The notes: generated by a model not told the origin, from the sequence alone. A DNA stretch of 64,000 bases from Pseudomonas baltica (GCF_031880315.1 NZ_CP134771.1:5519001-5583000); one strand, 5' to 3'. Positions 1 to 8,960 are shown, counted from the first letter of the stretch. Made by a program: numbers and translations.

Positions 1-858
1 TCGATCTCGGCGTACGGCCACACCGGCCCCGATGCCCATCGCGCCGGTTTCGGCCTGATCGCCGAGGCCAAGAGCGGCATCATGCAGATGGTCGGCAACC
101 CCGGCGAAGCGCCGCCGCTGTTGCGTATCTCGCTAGGCGACATGTACACCGGCATCCACGCGGTGGCGGCGATCAACGCGGCGCTGCTCGGCCGGGTCAA
201 CAGCGGTCGCGGTCAGCACATCGATATGGCGCTCTACGACACCCTGGTGTCGATGCACGAATACGCGGTGCAGTGCTACACCCTGTCCAACGGCGAAGTG
301 GTGCCCGAGCAGACCGGTCACGACATGCCCACCTCAACCCTCTACGGCGTGTTCCGCGCCGCCGACGGCGACCTGGTGATCGCCGCGCAAGTGGACGATG
401 CCTGGAAGCGCTTCGCAGTGATGTTGCAAGCCAACGGCGGCCCTGCCGGCTTTGGGACCGACAGCCGTTTCCATAGTCTCAAAGGGCGCAACACTCATCG
501 CGTGGAAATTCTCGACGTGGTCAAGCGCTGGGTCGCGGCCAATCCGGTAGCGCGCGTCCTCTCACTGCTGGACGAGATCGACGTGCCGAGCGCCAAGGTG
601 CAGCGCATCGATGAGGTCATCAACGACCCGCAGATCAAGGCGCGCAACATGATCGTCGAGCAAGAGCACCCGCGTTACGGCACCTTGCGCATGCCCAATC
701 TGCCGTTCCGTTTTTCCGATTGCGATACCACTGTCCATCAGGTAGCGCCGGACCTGGGCGAGCACAACGCCCAGGTGGCCTCCGAGCTGGGCTTCAGCGC
801 CGACGAGATCGCCGCGATGCAAGCCGATGGCGTCCTGTTTGCCCACGGAGGTGTGTGA
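1..858 (+). CDS. CaiB/BaiF family CoA-transferase, 5' end outside window
   Basis: The reading frame is open from base 1, so the N-terminus lies outside the window; 285 residues are visible. This is a class III CoA-transferase (CaiB/BaiF/Frc family), which moves CoA between carboxylic acids. The segment LGDMYTG (near 136-156) matches the family motif carrying the catalytic Asp. The downstream parts (DMALYDTLVSMHEYA, KVQRIDEVINDPQIKARNM) are typical of the family's C-terminal half. The stop overlaps the next start (TGATG at 856-860), so it is translationally coupled to the aroE-like gene. The substrate cannot be told from sequence; the pairing suggests a catabolic operon for an alicyclic or aromatic acid (inference). 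Confidence 0.9.
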   Translation, partial: SISAYGHTGPDAHRAGFGLIAEAKSGIMQMVGNPGEAPPLLRISLGDMYTGIHAVAAINAALLGRVNSGRGQHIDMALYDTLVSMHEYAVQCYTLSNGEVVPEQTGHDMPTSTLYGVFRAADGDLVIAAQVDDAWKRFAVMLQANGGPAGFGTDSRFHSLKGRNTHRVEILDVVKRWVAANPVARVLSLLDEIDVPSAKVQRIDEVINDPQIKARNMIVEQEHPRYGTLRMPNLPFRFSDCDTTVHQVAPDLGEHNAQVASELGFSADEIAAMQADGVLFAHGGV

Positions 859-1676
859 TGACAGACCGTTACAGCGTGATCGGCCGGCCGATCAGCCACA
901 CCAAATCGCCGTTGATCCATGGCCTGTTCGCCGAGGTCACCGATCAGGACCTGACCTACGGCTCCATCGAAGGCTCGCTGGACGGCTTTGCCGCTCAGGT
1001 TCGCGGCTTTCGTGATGAGGGCGGGCGTGGCATGAACATCACCGCGCCCTTCAAGCTGCAGGCCTTCGAGCTGGCCGATGCGCGCAGCGAGCGGGCCAGC
1101 CTGGCCAAGGCGTCCAATGCGCTGAAGTTCGAAAACGGCAAGATCTACGCCGAGAACTTCGACGGTATCGGCCTGCTGCGCGACATCGAGCACAACTTGC
1201 AGACGCCGTTGGCCGGCCTCCAGGTGCTGGTGCTCGGTGCCGGCGGGGCGGTACGCGGTGCGCTGCTGCCGTTTCTGGCAGCGGGGCCGGCGCGGTTGGT
1301 GATCGCCAATCGCGACCTGAACAAGGCGCGCACGCTGGCCAAGGAAGTCAATCATGAGCGGCTGTGGGTCAGCGCCTATGAGGACCTTGCCGGCCAGCAC
1401 TTCGATCTGGTCATCAACGCTACTTCGGCCAGCCTCACTGGCGAGCTGCCGCCCATCGGTGTGGCGGTGTTCACGCAAGCGCTGCTGGCCTATGAGCTGG
1501 CCTACGGCAAGGGCCTCACGCCATTCCTGCGTCTGGCCCAGGATGCTGGCGTCCCGCGGATTGCCGACGGTGTCGGCATGCTGGTGGAACAAGCGGCCGA
1601 AGCTTTCGAGTGGTGGCGGGGCGTGCGCCCGCAGACGCGTCCGGTGATCGATCGGCTGACCGTGCCGCTGGAGTGA
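858..1676 (+). CDS. Shikimate dehydrogenase family protein (divergent AroE paralogue)
   Basis: 272 residues, the normal AroE length. The start ATG overlaps the stop of the CoA-transferase gene. Family landmarks are HTKSPLIHGLF (usually SKSP), NITAPFK with the catalytic Lys, the Rossmann loop VLGAGGAVRGAL, the NADP-preferring ANRDLNKA, and C-terminal DGVGMLVEQAAEAFEWW. The usual NTDGxG motif reads NFDGIG here: the catalytic Asp is kept but the Thr is Phe. Together with its place behind a CoA-transferase this suggests a catabolic or side paralogue (quinate/shikimate or related acid) rather than the housekeeping aroE. The enzyme family is secure; the substrate is not. Confidence 0.85.
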   Translation: MTDRYSVIGRPISHTKSPLIHGLFAEVTDQDLTYGSIEGSLDGFAAQVRGFRDEGGRGMNITAPFKLQAFELADARSERASLAKASNALKFENGKIYAENFDGIGLLRDIEHNLQTPLAGLQVLVLGAGGAVRGALLPFLAAGPARLVIANRDLNKARTLAKEVNHERLWVSAYEDLAGQHFDLVINATSASLTGELPPIGVAVFTQALLAYELAYGKGLTPFLRLAQDAGVPRIADGVGMLVEQAAEAFEWWRGVRPQTRPVIDRLTVPLE

Positions 1677-1704
1677 CTGCGATCAAGACCCTGCGGGATG
1701 CCTT

Positions 1705-2148
1705 TCAGCTGGCATTCCGCTCCTCACTGGCCTCGTTGCGCGCCTGATAGTCGCGGCGCGAGGCCTCGATGGTTTCGCGGTGTTCCTGCGCCCACAGCCA
1801 CACGCCACAAAACGCCGCGCCCAGCCCCATGCCCATCTGTGTCAACTGGTATTCGACCTTGGGCGGCACTACCGGGTACACCGTCCTGATCAACAGGCCA
1901 TCGGCTTCCATCTGCCGTACCGTCTTGGTCAGCATCTTCTGGCTGACATCACCCACCTGCGCCGCCAGTTGGGTGAAGCGCAGGCAACCGTGCTCGGCCA
2001 ACGCCTCGATCACCAGCATGGTCCATTTGTCGGCGACCCGGCCGATGATTTCCCGTACCAGCGCGTCGAGCGCGGGGTCATTGGCGTCCTCGCCATGGGG
2101 CCACTGCGGGGGGAGGGTGGCAGGTTGCAGAGGGTGATTCATCGCCAT
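1705..2148 (-). CDS. HxlR-family transcriptional regulator
   Basis: 147 residues from an ATG with AAAGGAA four bases upstream; a second in-frame ATG lies two codons later. It contains a winged-helix HxlR domain: VREIIGRVADKWTMLVIEAL, then LRFTQLAAQVGDVSQKMLTKTVRQMEADGLL and VEYQLTQMG. HxlR proteins are small DNA-binding regulators that often respond to reactive electrophiles or redox signals and sit divergent from an oxidoreductase. This one is divergent from the SDR gene at 2262 and probably controls it through the 113-bp gap, which carries a CCTTTGGGTAAGTA motif (2154-2167) also seen at the second HxlR gene near 53.9 kb. Confidence 0.9.
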   Translation of the reverse strand: MAMNHPLQPATLPPQWPHGEDANDPALDALVREIIGRVADKWTMLVIEALAEHGCLRFTQLAAQVGDVSQKMLTKTVRQMEADGLLIRTVYPVVPPKVEYQLTQMGMGLGAAFCGVWLWAQEHRETIEASRRDYQARNEASEERNAS

Positions 2149-2153
2149 GGTTT

Positions 2154-2194
2154 CCTTTGGGTAAGTAATGCACTTTGCGGCGCCTACTTCCCGA
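2154..2194. promoter_or_regulatory. Candidate HxlR operator between hxlR and the SDR gene
   Basis: CCTTTGGGTAAGTA (2154-2167) is followed by TACTTCCC (2187-2194), an imperfect inverted arm of GGGTAAGTA. The first part is 13/14 identical to CCTTTTGGTAAGTA on the minus strand at 53910-53923, beside the other HxlR gene. The position in the divergent gap fits an operator; binding is inferred. Confidence 0.4.
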
Positions 2195-2261
2195 TCGCGC
2201 CGTATGCTCCTATCGTAGCTCAGGTCGCCCCGCACGGGGCACCGCACCCTTGGAGTTCACT

Positions 2262-3029
2262 ATGCACAGCACAGCCAACACCCTTTTGGTCACTGGCGGC
2301 GGCAGCGGTATCGGCCGCGCGCTGGCCGAAGCCTTCCTCGCTTTGGGCAACGAAGTGATCATCGCCGGGCGCCGCGAGTCGGTGCTCAAGCAGGTCACTG
2401 CAGCCAACCCGGGCTTGCACTACGTGGTACTGGATATCGCCGATGCGGCAGACGTCCAGCGCGTTGCTGCCGAGCTGATTGCCCGCTACCCGCGCCTCAA
2501 TGCGGTAGTCCACAGCGCGGGCATCATGCGCAGCGAGAACCTGCTGGCCGGCGACTCGGCGCTCGATGACACCGTGGCCACCAATCTGCTGGGCCCGCTG
2601 CGTCTGGATCGCGCGTTGCTCCCGCACTTTCTCCAGCAGCCCCATGCGGCCATCGTCACGGTGTCGTCCGGCCTGGCCTTCCTGCCGCTGGCCCTGACGC
2701 CCAGCTACTGCGCAACCAAGGCGGCGGTGCATTCCTACAGCCAGTCGTTGCGCTACCAACTCAAGGACACGGCGGTGAAAGTCCACGAACTGGCGCCGCC
2801 CTATGTGCAGACCGGGCTGATGGGCGAGCGCCAGGCCAATGACCCGCACGCCATGCCGCTCAAGGAATTCATTGCCGAGGTGATGGGGATTTTCGAGCAT
2901 TCGCCAGAGGCCGAAGAAATCCTCGTCGAGCGCGTCAAGCCGTTGCGCTTCGCCGAAGCGAACGGCAACTACGCCGGCTTCTTCAAGCAGTTCAACGACC
3001 AGATGGCAGCAGCGCGGGCCGGCGAATAG
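2262..3029 (+). CDS. Short-chain dehydrogenase/reductase (DltE-like)
   Basis: 255 residues. The ATG at 2262 is preceded by TGGAG six bases away. Classical SDR signatures are the cofactor loop TGGGSGIG, HSAGIM (NNAG position), the Ser of VSSGLAF, and the catalytic YCATK. The N-terminal LLVTGGGSGIGRALAEAFLALGNEVIIAGRRES resembles DltE-type oxidoreductases. Divergent from the HxlR regulator at 1705-2148, which probably represses or activates it. The substrate is unknown. Confidence 0.88.
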   Translation: MHSTANTLLVTGGGSGIGRALAEAFLALGNEVIIAGRRESVLKQVTAANPGLHYVVLDIADAADVQRVAAELIARYPRLNAVVHSAGIMRSENLLAGDSALDDTVATNLLGPLRLDRALLPHFLQQPHAAIVTVSSGLAFLPLALTPSYCATKAAVHSYSQSLRYQLKDTAVKVHELAPPYVQTGLMGERQANDPHAMPLKEFIAEVMGIFEHSPEAEEILVERVKPLRFAEANGNYAGFFKQFNDQMAAARAGE

Positions 3030-3035
3030 GCGGGA

Positions 3036-4052
3036 TCAGTCCGAGCGCTTGCGAAACGCCCAGCGCGCGGTGATCAAGGTGAAGGTGGCCACCACCGCCA
3101 CCAGCACCCAGAAGCCGTGCTCGTTGGCGGCCAAGGGAATGCCACCGACGTTCATGCCGAAAAAACCGGCGACGATGTTGATGGGCAGCGCCAGCACCGT
3201 CACCACGGTCAAGGTGTACAGGGTGCGGTTGCTCTGTTCGTTGAGGTTGGCCGCGATTTCTTCCTGCAACAGCTTGATGCGTTCGACCAGGGCCGTCAGA
3301 TCGCTGATCACCAGCGCGGATTCTTCGGTGGACTGGCGCAGCTCCTGCACGTCTTCTTCCAGCAACCAGGTCGGCGGCTTGTGCAGCAGGCGCATCAACG
3401 AGCCCGGTTCCAGGGCCAGCAAACGTTGCAGGCGCACCAGCACGCGGCGCATGGCGCCCAACTCGGCCCGATTGCTGCTCAGCCGTTGGGACAGCAACTG
3501 GTCTTCGATATGGTCGACGCTGATGCTGGTCTGGCGCAAAAACTGGGTCAGCACCTCGCCCTGATCGCGCAACAGATGCACCAGCAATTCCAGCGGCGAG
3601 CGGAACAGTTCGCCGCGTTTGACCGACGAGCGCAGTTTGTCCACCGAGCGCAAGGGTTGCACGCGCGCGGTGATCAACAGGTGGCCGCGGGCGCACACCA
3701 CCAGGGTGGAGATATCGGTGGAAAGCATATTGAAATCGAACACCACATCGTTGACCACGGCCAGCAACGCCGAGTCGATGTGTTCGATGCGGGTCGAGCG
3801 CGAGCCCTCGTGCAGGGCCTCGAAAAACTCTTCAGGCATGTCCAGGTTGGCTTTCATCCAGCGCTCGCACGAGGCGTGGGCCAGGCTCAGATGCAGCCAG
3901 ACGAACTCTTCCGGCACCTCGGGGCCGTTCAAACAGCCCAGTGCCGCCACCGAATCGATTTCCTGGCCGCGCTCCCCTGGGCGAAAGCGGAAGCCATAGA
4001 GCAGGCCGAAAAGGTCGGAGTCCTGTTGGTTATGCACAATGCTTTGATTCAT
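3036..4052 (-). CDS. zntB: CorA-like zinc/magnesium transporter, ZntB type
   Basis: 338 residues from the ATG giving MNQSIVHNQQ; a longer TTG start is possible but adds an atypical N-terminus. A large soluble N-terminal domain is followed by a long helix (about 200-270) and two C-terminal membrane helices. Between them lies the GMN signature, in the form FFGMNVGGIPLA, which is closer to ZntB than to CorA. The short tail RKRSD is basic. This family forms inner-membrane pentamers; ZntB members move zinc. It converges on the SDR gene with a 6-bp gap. The gene symbol rests on the form of the signature loop. Confidence 0.82.
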   Translation of the reverse strand: MNQSIVHNQQDSDLFGLLYGFRFRPGERGQEIDSVAALGCLNGPEVPEEFVWLHLSLAHASCERWMKANLDMPEEFFEALHEGSRSTRIEHIDSALLAVVNDVVFDFNMLSTDISTLVVCARGHLLITARVQPLRSVDKLRSSVKRGELFRSPLELLVHLLRDQGEVLTQFLRQTSISVDHIEDQLLSQRLSSNRAELGAMRRVLVRLQRLLALEPGSLMRLLHKPPTWLLEEDVQELRQSTEESALVISDLTALVERIKLLQEEIAANLNEQSNRTLYTLTVVTVLALPINIVAGFFGMNVGGIPLAANEHGFWVLVAVVATFTLITARWAFRKRSD

Positions 4053-4122
4053 GGAGGCTCGCGCGACGAGAAGGGGCCGCCGTCCTTGGCGTACTGAAAC
4101 AAGCGCAGAGCATGACAAGCTG

Positions 4123-4899
4123 TTATTTCAGTTTTGTGGCAGTTTGTTGCTTGTTGTTACGATGGTTGACAGGAGCATCATCATCGCCCCCCTCGATAGC
4201 TATTTGGTCGAGGCAGCCCTGCATGAGCGCCTGGCATTCAAGCGCCAGATCACCAATGTCCTTGCGTGTCAGTCCATGGGTGCCGATCGCCGGCAGCGCC
4301 CTGATCACGATCCGCGCACTGCGCCATTGGCCCAGGCGCAGGCGGCCGGCATAACGGCTGATGCACACCGGCACTATGGGCACGCCGGCATCCACTGCCA
4401 TCTGGAACGCGCCTTTCTTGAACGGGCGCAGGGTCGGCTGCGGATTGCGTGTGCCTTCGGGAAACACCCAGATCGACGTCTGCTCGTCGCGCAATGCCCG
4501 GGATGTCGCCTCTAGCGAGCGGCGCGCTTGGTACGGGTTGCCGCGATCGATCAACACGTTGCCGCCCAACCAGAATAGCTGGCCGAACAGCGGCAGCCAC
4601 TTGAGGCTCTTCTTGCCGACGCTAACGGTGCGCGGAGCAAGGAAACGGCCCATGACGAATAGATCGAAGTTGGATTGGTGATTGGCAATGATCACGAAGC
4701 CCGGCGGCTGGGCGAACAGAGTCTCGATCTGCGCCTCGATGCGCATCCCGAGGATGCTTTCGGCAGCCAGGCCGTAGAGGTTCGCGAACAGGCGGGTGTT
4801 GTTGATATCAAAGGGACGAAGCACGCCGATGATCAACCCGATGAGGCCCACCGAGAGGAAGTGGATGGCCAGTAGCAGCATGCGCAGAAGATAAAGCAT
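4123..4899 (-). CDS. 1-acyl-sn-glycerol-3-phosphate acyltransferase (PlsC family)
   Basis: 258 residues. An N-terminal membrane helix (about 1-27) is followed by the acyltransferase motifs NHQSNFD (the NHx4D block, His and Asp catalytic) and FPEGTRN (glycerol-phosphate binding), then VPIVPVCIS. It acylates lysophosphatidate to phosphatidate at the inner membrane in phospholipid synthesis. Pseudomonads usually have several plsC paralogues, so this may be a secondary copy with its own acyl preference. The hydrophilic tail after about residue 235 is probably variable. The gene stands alone, upstream of zntB on the same strand with a 70-bp gap. Confidence 0.9.
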   Translation of the reverse strand: MLYLLRMLLLAIHFLSVGLIGLIIGVLRPFDINNTRLFANLYGLAAESILGMRIEAQIETLFAQPPGFVIIANHQSNFDLFVMGRFLAPRTVSVGKKSLKWLPLFGQLFWLGGNVLIDRGNPYQARRSLEATSRALRDEQTSIWVFPEGTRNPQPTLRPFKKGAFQMAVDAGVPIVPVCISRYAGRLRLGQWRSARIVIRALPAIGTHGLTRKDIGDLALECQALMQGCLDQIAIEGGDDDAPVNHRNNKQQTATKLK

Positions 4900-5124
4900 G
4901 GGAAGGCCCAGCGATCAAGAAGATAACTGAGTGTACAGATGTGCACTGAACGGATCAATTGTCCCCACGTGGCCATGCCTGGGACAGGCTCTACAGCGGC
5001 GTATCGCCTTTAAAACCGTGCTTTACAGGATGACTGTAACGCGCGCATCAAGACCGACGGTTGTACACGCGGGGCAGTGATGGCTATATGATATCTATGC
5101 GCCTTTTCCTTCGCGGTACTGCCC

Positions 5125-6732
5125 ATGTCCGACCTCTACCAATACAGCCCCCTGCGCTTGACCCTGATTGTGTTGCTGGCGGTCCTGACGATGGGTGGCA
5201 TATCGATTCTCTGGGAGTTTCGGCTGGAAGCATGGACCATGCACTTGTTTGGCCTGCCCTACGAGAGCGATTTCGAAAATGCCGAGCGTTGGCGTTTCGT
5301 TTTGACCTCGACGGCGTTCTCTTTCATGTCGTTGATCTTGCCCATTCTGGTGCTCAAGCGCTTGGTCAGCAATACGCGCCAGAGCTATCGGCGTATGCAA
5401 TGGGCCCATTCGCAAACGCAGACCCTGGCCTATTACGACTCGCTCAGCGGCCTGATCAACCGGCGCAAGTTCATGGATCTGCTCACCGAGTGGCTGGCGG
5501 CGTCCCAGCCGGTGGTGATCTTCTTGATCGATCTGGATCACTTCAAGCCGGTCAACGACAACCACGGCCATTCGGTCGGCGACAGCGTCATTTGCGAGGT
5601 GGCGAGTCGTCTTGAGGACATCGCCCTGGAATATGGCGCGATAGCGGCCCGCTTGGGCGGCGACGAGTTTTGCCTGCTGTTGCAGGCGGATCACGAGGTG
5701 TCGATGCTGGCGCAGATCGCCGAAACCGTCATCGCCAATCTGAGCGCGCCGATGCCCGAAATCGTCAAACCCTCGGGTCTGGGTGCCACGGTGGGCATTT
5801 CCCGTTCGACGGTCGACGCCACCGATGCCTCGACCTTGCTGCATTTTGCCGACACGGCCATGTACCGCGGCAAGCAGAGCGGTCGCTCCACCTACAACTT
5901 CTATGATCCGCAGTACGAGCTTGAGCGGCGGGCGTTGTCCGATCTGCAGTTCGCGCTGACGCTGGCCGTCGAACGGCAAGAGATCGTGCCGTTCTACCAG
6001 CCGATCGTGGCGCTGCCGGGTAAACAAGTGGTGGGCTTCGAGATTCTCGCGCGCTGGATCAAGGCCGACGGCAGTGTGGTCATGCCCGGGGATTTCATAC
6101 CGGTGCTTGAGGATCTGGGCCTGCTGGCGGCCGTCACTCGGTCGTTGCTCGCCCAGGCTTGCGCCGCCTCGCGGCAGTGGCGGGGCGACTATCGCCTGTC
6201 GCTCAATATCAGCGCGGCGATGATCATCGACGAGTGCTTTCCGAATGCCCTGTTGGCGCAGTTGCAACAGCTGGATTTTCCGTGCAGTCGACTGGAGCTG
6301 GAAATCACCGAGGAGGCCCTGGTCGGCAACCTGGATGCTGCCCGGCGCAACCTGAGCAAGCTGCAAGCCCATGGGATCACCGTATCGCTGGATGATTTCG
6401 GCACCGGTTACTCGGGGCTCTATCACCTGACCCGGCTGGCCATCGACAAGATCAAGATCGACCGCTCGTTCTTCGAGCCCGGCGCGATCAATCATCTGCC
6501 GATGGTCGAGGCCATATTGGGCATGGCCCGTAGCTTGAACATGCAGGTCACTGCGGAAGGGATCGAGGAATTTCATCTGCCCCATCTGCCGGAATGGCTG
6601 GCGCGCAACGGCTGCCATTTCGCGCAGGGGTATCTGTTTGGTCGCCCGCAAGCGAGTGCCCAGGCCCTTGCGTCCACTTGCAATCGGCCCTCTGGGGCAC
6701 TCGCCGTGAGCGCTCTGCAGGGCTCACGGTGA
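5125..6732 (+). CDS. Membrane GGDEF-EAL protein (cyclic-di-GMP turnover)
   Basis: 535 residues. Two N-terminal membrane helices (about 11-29 and 58-80) enclose a short periplasmic loop. A GGDEF domain follows with an intact RLGGDEFC (178-182) and the DLDHFKPVND metal/substrate segment; there is no RxxD inhibitory site just upstream. The EAL domain starts near 270. Its name motif reads E-I-L (306-308, GFEILARW), but the other catalytic segments (LNIS, LEITEE, DDFGTGYSG, KIDRSFF, AEGIEE, QGYLFGRP) are present. It is likely a bifunctional or phosphodiesterase-dominant enzyme acting at the inner membrane. No dedicated partner is adjacent. Confidence 0.93.
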   Translation: MSDLYQYSPLRLTLIVLLAVLTMGGISILWEFRLEAWTMHLFGLPYESDFENAERWRFVLTSTAFSFMSLILPILVLKRLVSNTRQSYRRMQWAHSQTQTLAYYDSLSGLINRRKFMDLLTEWLAASQPVVIFLIDLDHFKPVNDNHGHSVGDSVICEVASRLEDIALEYGAIAARLGGDEFCLLLQADHEVSMLAQIAETVIANLSAPMPEIVKPSGLGATVGISRSTVDATDASTLLHFADTAMYRGKQSGRSTYNFYDPQYELERRALSDLQFALTLAVERQEIVPFYQPIVALPGKQVVGFEILARWIKADGSVVMPGDFIPVLEDLGLLAAVTRSLLAQACAASRQWRGDYRLSLNISAAMIIDECFPNALLAQLQQLDFPCSRLELEITEEALVGNLDAARRNLSKLQAHGITVSLDDFGTGYSGLYHLTRLAIDKIKIDRSFFEPGAINHLPMVEAILGMARSLNMQVTAEGIEEFHLPHLPEWLARNGCHFAQGYLFGRPQASAQALASTCNRPSGALAVSALQGSR

Positions 6733-6747
6733 GTGACAGTGGTGGGA

Positions 6748-8850
6748 TCAGTACTTCCAGGTGACCGAGGCGGTGAGGTTGCGTGGGGCGCCGTAGCTCG
6801 ACGCGGTCTGGCTGTACATCGATAGCAGGTATTTGCGGTCGGTGATGTTGTTGAAGTTCAGCGCCGTGTTCCAGTGGCTATCGATGTCATAGCTGGCCAT
6901 CAAATCGACCAGGCCATAGGCGTTCTGGCGAACCACACTGGTGGCATCGCTCTGGATGCCGCTCTGCCAACTCACACGGGTGCCGACGGTGGCTTTGGGC
7001 ATGCCCGGCAGGCGATAGCTGGCCATGCCATGGAAGCTGTGGGTCGGTACGTACCGGCGGGTCTTGTCGCCATCTTCATCGTCGATGCGCACGTAGGTGT
7101 AGCCACCCATCAGGTCCAGGCCGGGCAGGGCTTCGCCTGAGGCTTGCAGCTCGATGCCATGGCTTTTGTAGTCGGTGGTTTGATACAGGTACTGGGAGCC
7201 AGACTGAATGTAGCTGCCCATGGCGTTGCTTTGCTGGGTCTTGAACACGGCAGCGGTGAGGTCCAGGCGGTTGTCCAGTACGCTGCCTTTGAGGCCGGCC
7301 TCCAGGCTCTTGCCCTCCAGCGGTGCCAGAGGTTTACCGTCGAGGCCGTTGTAGCCGTACTGCGGGTTGTAGATTTTGGTCCAGCTGGTGTAGACGCTCC
7401 ACTGCGGGGTCAGGTCGTAGACCAGGCCGGTGTAGGGCGTGACCTTGCCGTGCTCGCGCTGGGAGTGATCGGAGCCATAGCTGGCACCCGAGCTGTCCAT
7501 GCTCATCATGCGCGCGCCGGCGATCCAGTGCAGGTCGTCCGCCAGGCTGAAGCGGGCGCCGGCGAAAAGGCTTTTTTGTCGGTCGACGAAGTTTTGTGTA
7601 TTGCCGTCGCTGGTTTGCGTGAAGTCCGGCTCTGCGACTGCGCCAGGCAGCACGCCGGCAAATGGCAGTTCGTAGTAGCCGCCGGGCTCGGGATCCCATT
7701 CGCGGGCCTTCTGATGAGTGCGGCCGTAGGTAGTCCCCACCGTCAGTTGATGCTCGCGCCCGAACAGGCTGAACGGCCCCGAGGCTTTTGCTTCGCCGAT
7801 CATCTCGTGGGCTTCGCTGGTGGTATGGGCAGTAAAGGCTCTCGCCGTACCGTCAGTGACACTGTCGACGTAGAACATGTTGGTGTCTTGTTTCTCGTTG
7901 ATCGCCGTGGCAGTCACCGTGGCGTTCCAGCCATTGCCGAAATCATGCTTGAGCTCGGCGAAGGCGCGCTGAGTGTGCATGTTCCAGTAGGTCCACGGCT
8001 GGCCGACGTTGGCGCTGCGGCTGCTGTAGTGGATACGATTGCCATTTCCATCGATCAGCGGCAGGTTGCCCCAGGTACTGCCATTGGAGTCGCTGTTGTG
8101 CTGCGTGAATCCTACGGTCAGGGTGTCAGCGTCGGACACGTCGAATGCCAACAGGCCGGCGGCGACGTTTTTTTCGTGGCTGTAACGATCCATCCACGAG
8201 TTGCCCTTGTCGTGCGCATAGATGAAGCGTCCGCGCACATTGCCGGTGGGGGTCAGCGGCCCGGACACATCGACGTCGACGCGGCGGCTGTCCCACGAGC
8301 CCACGCTGGTGCCTATCTGCGCCTGGAAGGTGTCGGTAGGCCGCTTGCGCACGAAGTTGACCGTCGCCGACGGGTTTCCGGTGCCGCTCATCAGGCCATT
8401 AGCGCCATGCAGCACGTCGATCTGCTCGAATTCGGCCATGTCCTGATCGCCGATCAGGGTGGTCTGCGCGAACGGCATGCCCATGCCGTCGTACTCGAAG
8501 GAGCCGATCTCGAACCCCCGCGAGGTGAACTCGGTACGGTCGGTTTCGCTTTGCTCTACGGTCACCGAGGGCGCTGAACGCAGCGCATCCTTGATGCCGT
8601 TCATGTGGAAATCATCCATCTGCTTGCGGGTGATGGTAGTAATCGCCTGCGGCGTTTCCTTGTCCGTCAGCCCCAGCTTGGTGGTACTGGACGCCGGCTT
8701 GCCCTGATAGCCCACACTGGGTTCGTCGCCGCGAACGGCGCTGTCCTCAATCTGCGTGGATGGCAGCACCACCTCATCGGCGGCGTGGGCGAGGGGCAGG
8801 GCGCTGCAGGCGCTGACCAGCAGCAAGCTGGCGGAGAGGCGACGATTCAA
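6748..8850 (-). CDS. TonB-dependent siderophore receptor
   Basis: 700 residues. The start is TTG (rc at 8848-8850) with AGGA eight bases upstream. A signal peptide ends LPLAHA-AD. A plug domain follows (KETPQAITTITRKQMDDF, ALRSAPSV, GANGLMSGTGNPSATVNFVRKRP), then a 22-strand-type barrel ending in the aromatic VTWKY. There is no N-terminal signalling (STN) domain, so it does not itself drive a sigma/anti-sigma cascade. The plug resembles ferric hydroxamate/pyoverdine receptors of the FhuE/FpvA group; the exact siderophore is not determinable. The upstream gap carries a Fur-like half-site and nested inverted repeats. Confidence 0.93.
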   Translation of the reverse strand: MNRRLSASLLLVSACSALPLAHAADEVVLPSTQIEDSAVRGDEPSVGYQGKPASSTTKLGLTDKETPQAITTITRKQMDDFHMNGIKDALRSAPSVTVEQSETDRTEFTSRGFEIGSFEYDGMGMPFAQTTLIGDQDMAEFEQIDVLHGANGLMSGTGNPSATVNFVRKRPTDTFQAQIGTSVGSWDSRRVDVDVSGPLTPTGNVRGRFIYAHDKGNSWMDRYSHEKNVAAGLLAFDVSDADTLTVGFTQHNSDSNGSTWGNLPLIDGNGNRIHYSSRSANVGQPWTYWNMHTQRAFAELKHDFGNGWNATVTATAINEKQDTNMFYVDSVTDGTARAFTAHTTSEAHEMIGEAKASGPFSLFGREHQLTVGTTYGRTHQKAREWDPEPGGYYELPFAGVLPGAVAEPDFTQTSDGNTQNFVDRQKSLFAGARFSLADDLHWIAGARMMSMDSSGASYGSDHSQREHGKVTPYTGLVYDLTPQWSVYTSWTKIYNPQYGYNGLDGKPLAPLEGKSLEAGLKGSVLDNRLDLTAAVFKTQQSNAMGSYIQSGSQYLYQTTDYKSHGIELQASGEALPGLDLMGGYTYVRIDDEDGDKTRRYVPTHSFHGMASYRLPGMPKATVGTRVSWQSGIQSDATSVVRQNAYGLVDLMASYDIDSHWNTALNFNNITDRKYLLSMYSQTASSYGAPRNLTASVTWKY

Positions 8851-8880
8851 GAGGTGATTCCTGATGTTGATGGATTTACG

Positions 8881-8960
8881 TCAATATTGGGTGCGATTGC
8901 AAATGAGAAACACACTCAGATACGAATCGGAGCGAATAGTAACCAAATATTGATTCGTAT
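8881..8960. promoter_or_regulatory. Upstream region of the siderophore receptor with inverted repeats and Fur-like site
   Basis: GCAAATGAGAAACAC (8899-8913) resembles a degenerate Fur box containing the AATGAGAA half. ATACGAATC (8920-8928) and GATTCGTAT (8952-8960) are perfect 9-bp inverted arms, and TCAATATTGG (8881-8890) is mirrored almost exactly by CCAAATATTGA (8943-8953). Iron control through Fur is expected for such receptors; the second palindrome suggests another regulator (inference). Confidence 0.4.

Noticed and set aside
738..1592. 284-residue minus-strand frame over aroE
   Set aside because: Shadow frame; the plus strand carries the conserved AroE motifs.
5095..6651. 518-residue open frame on the minus strand
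   Set aside because: Antisense to the GGDEF-EAL gene; its His/Arg/Gln-rich composition is the usual shadow of a high-GC gene and it matches no family.
7144..8577. 477-residue plus-strand frame opposite the receptor
   Set aside because: Shadow of the TonB-receptor gene; no motifs, no ribosome site.
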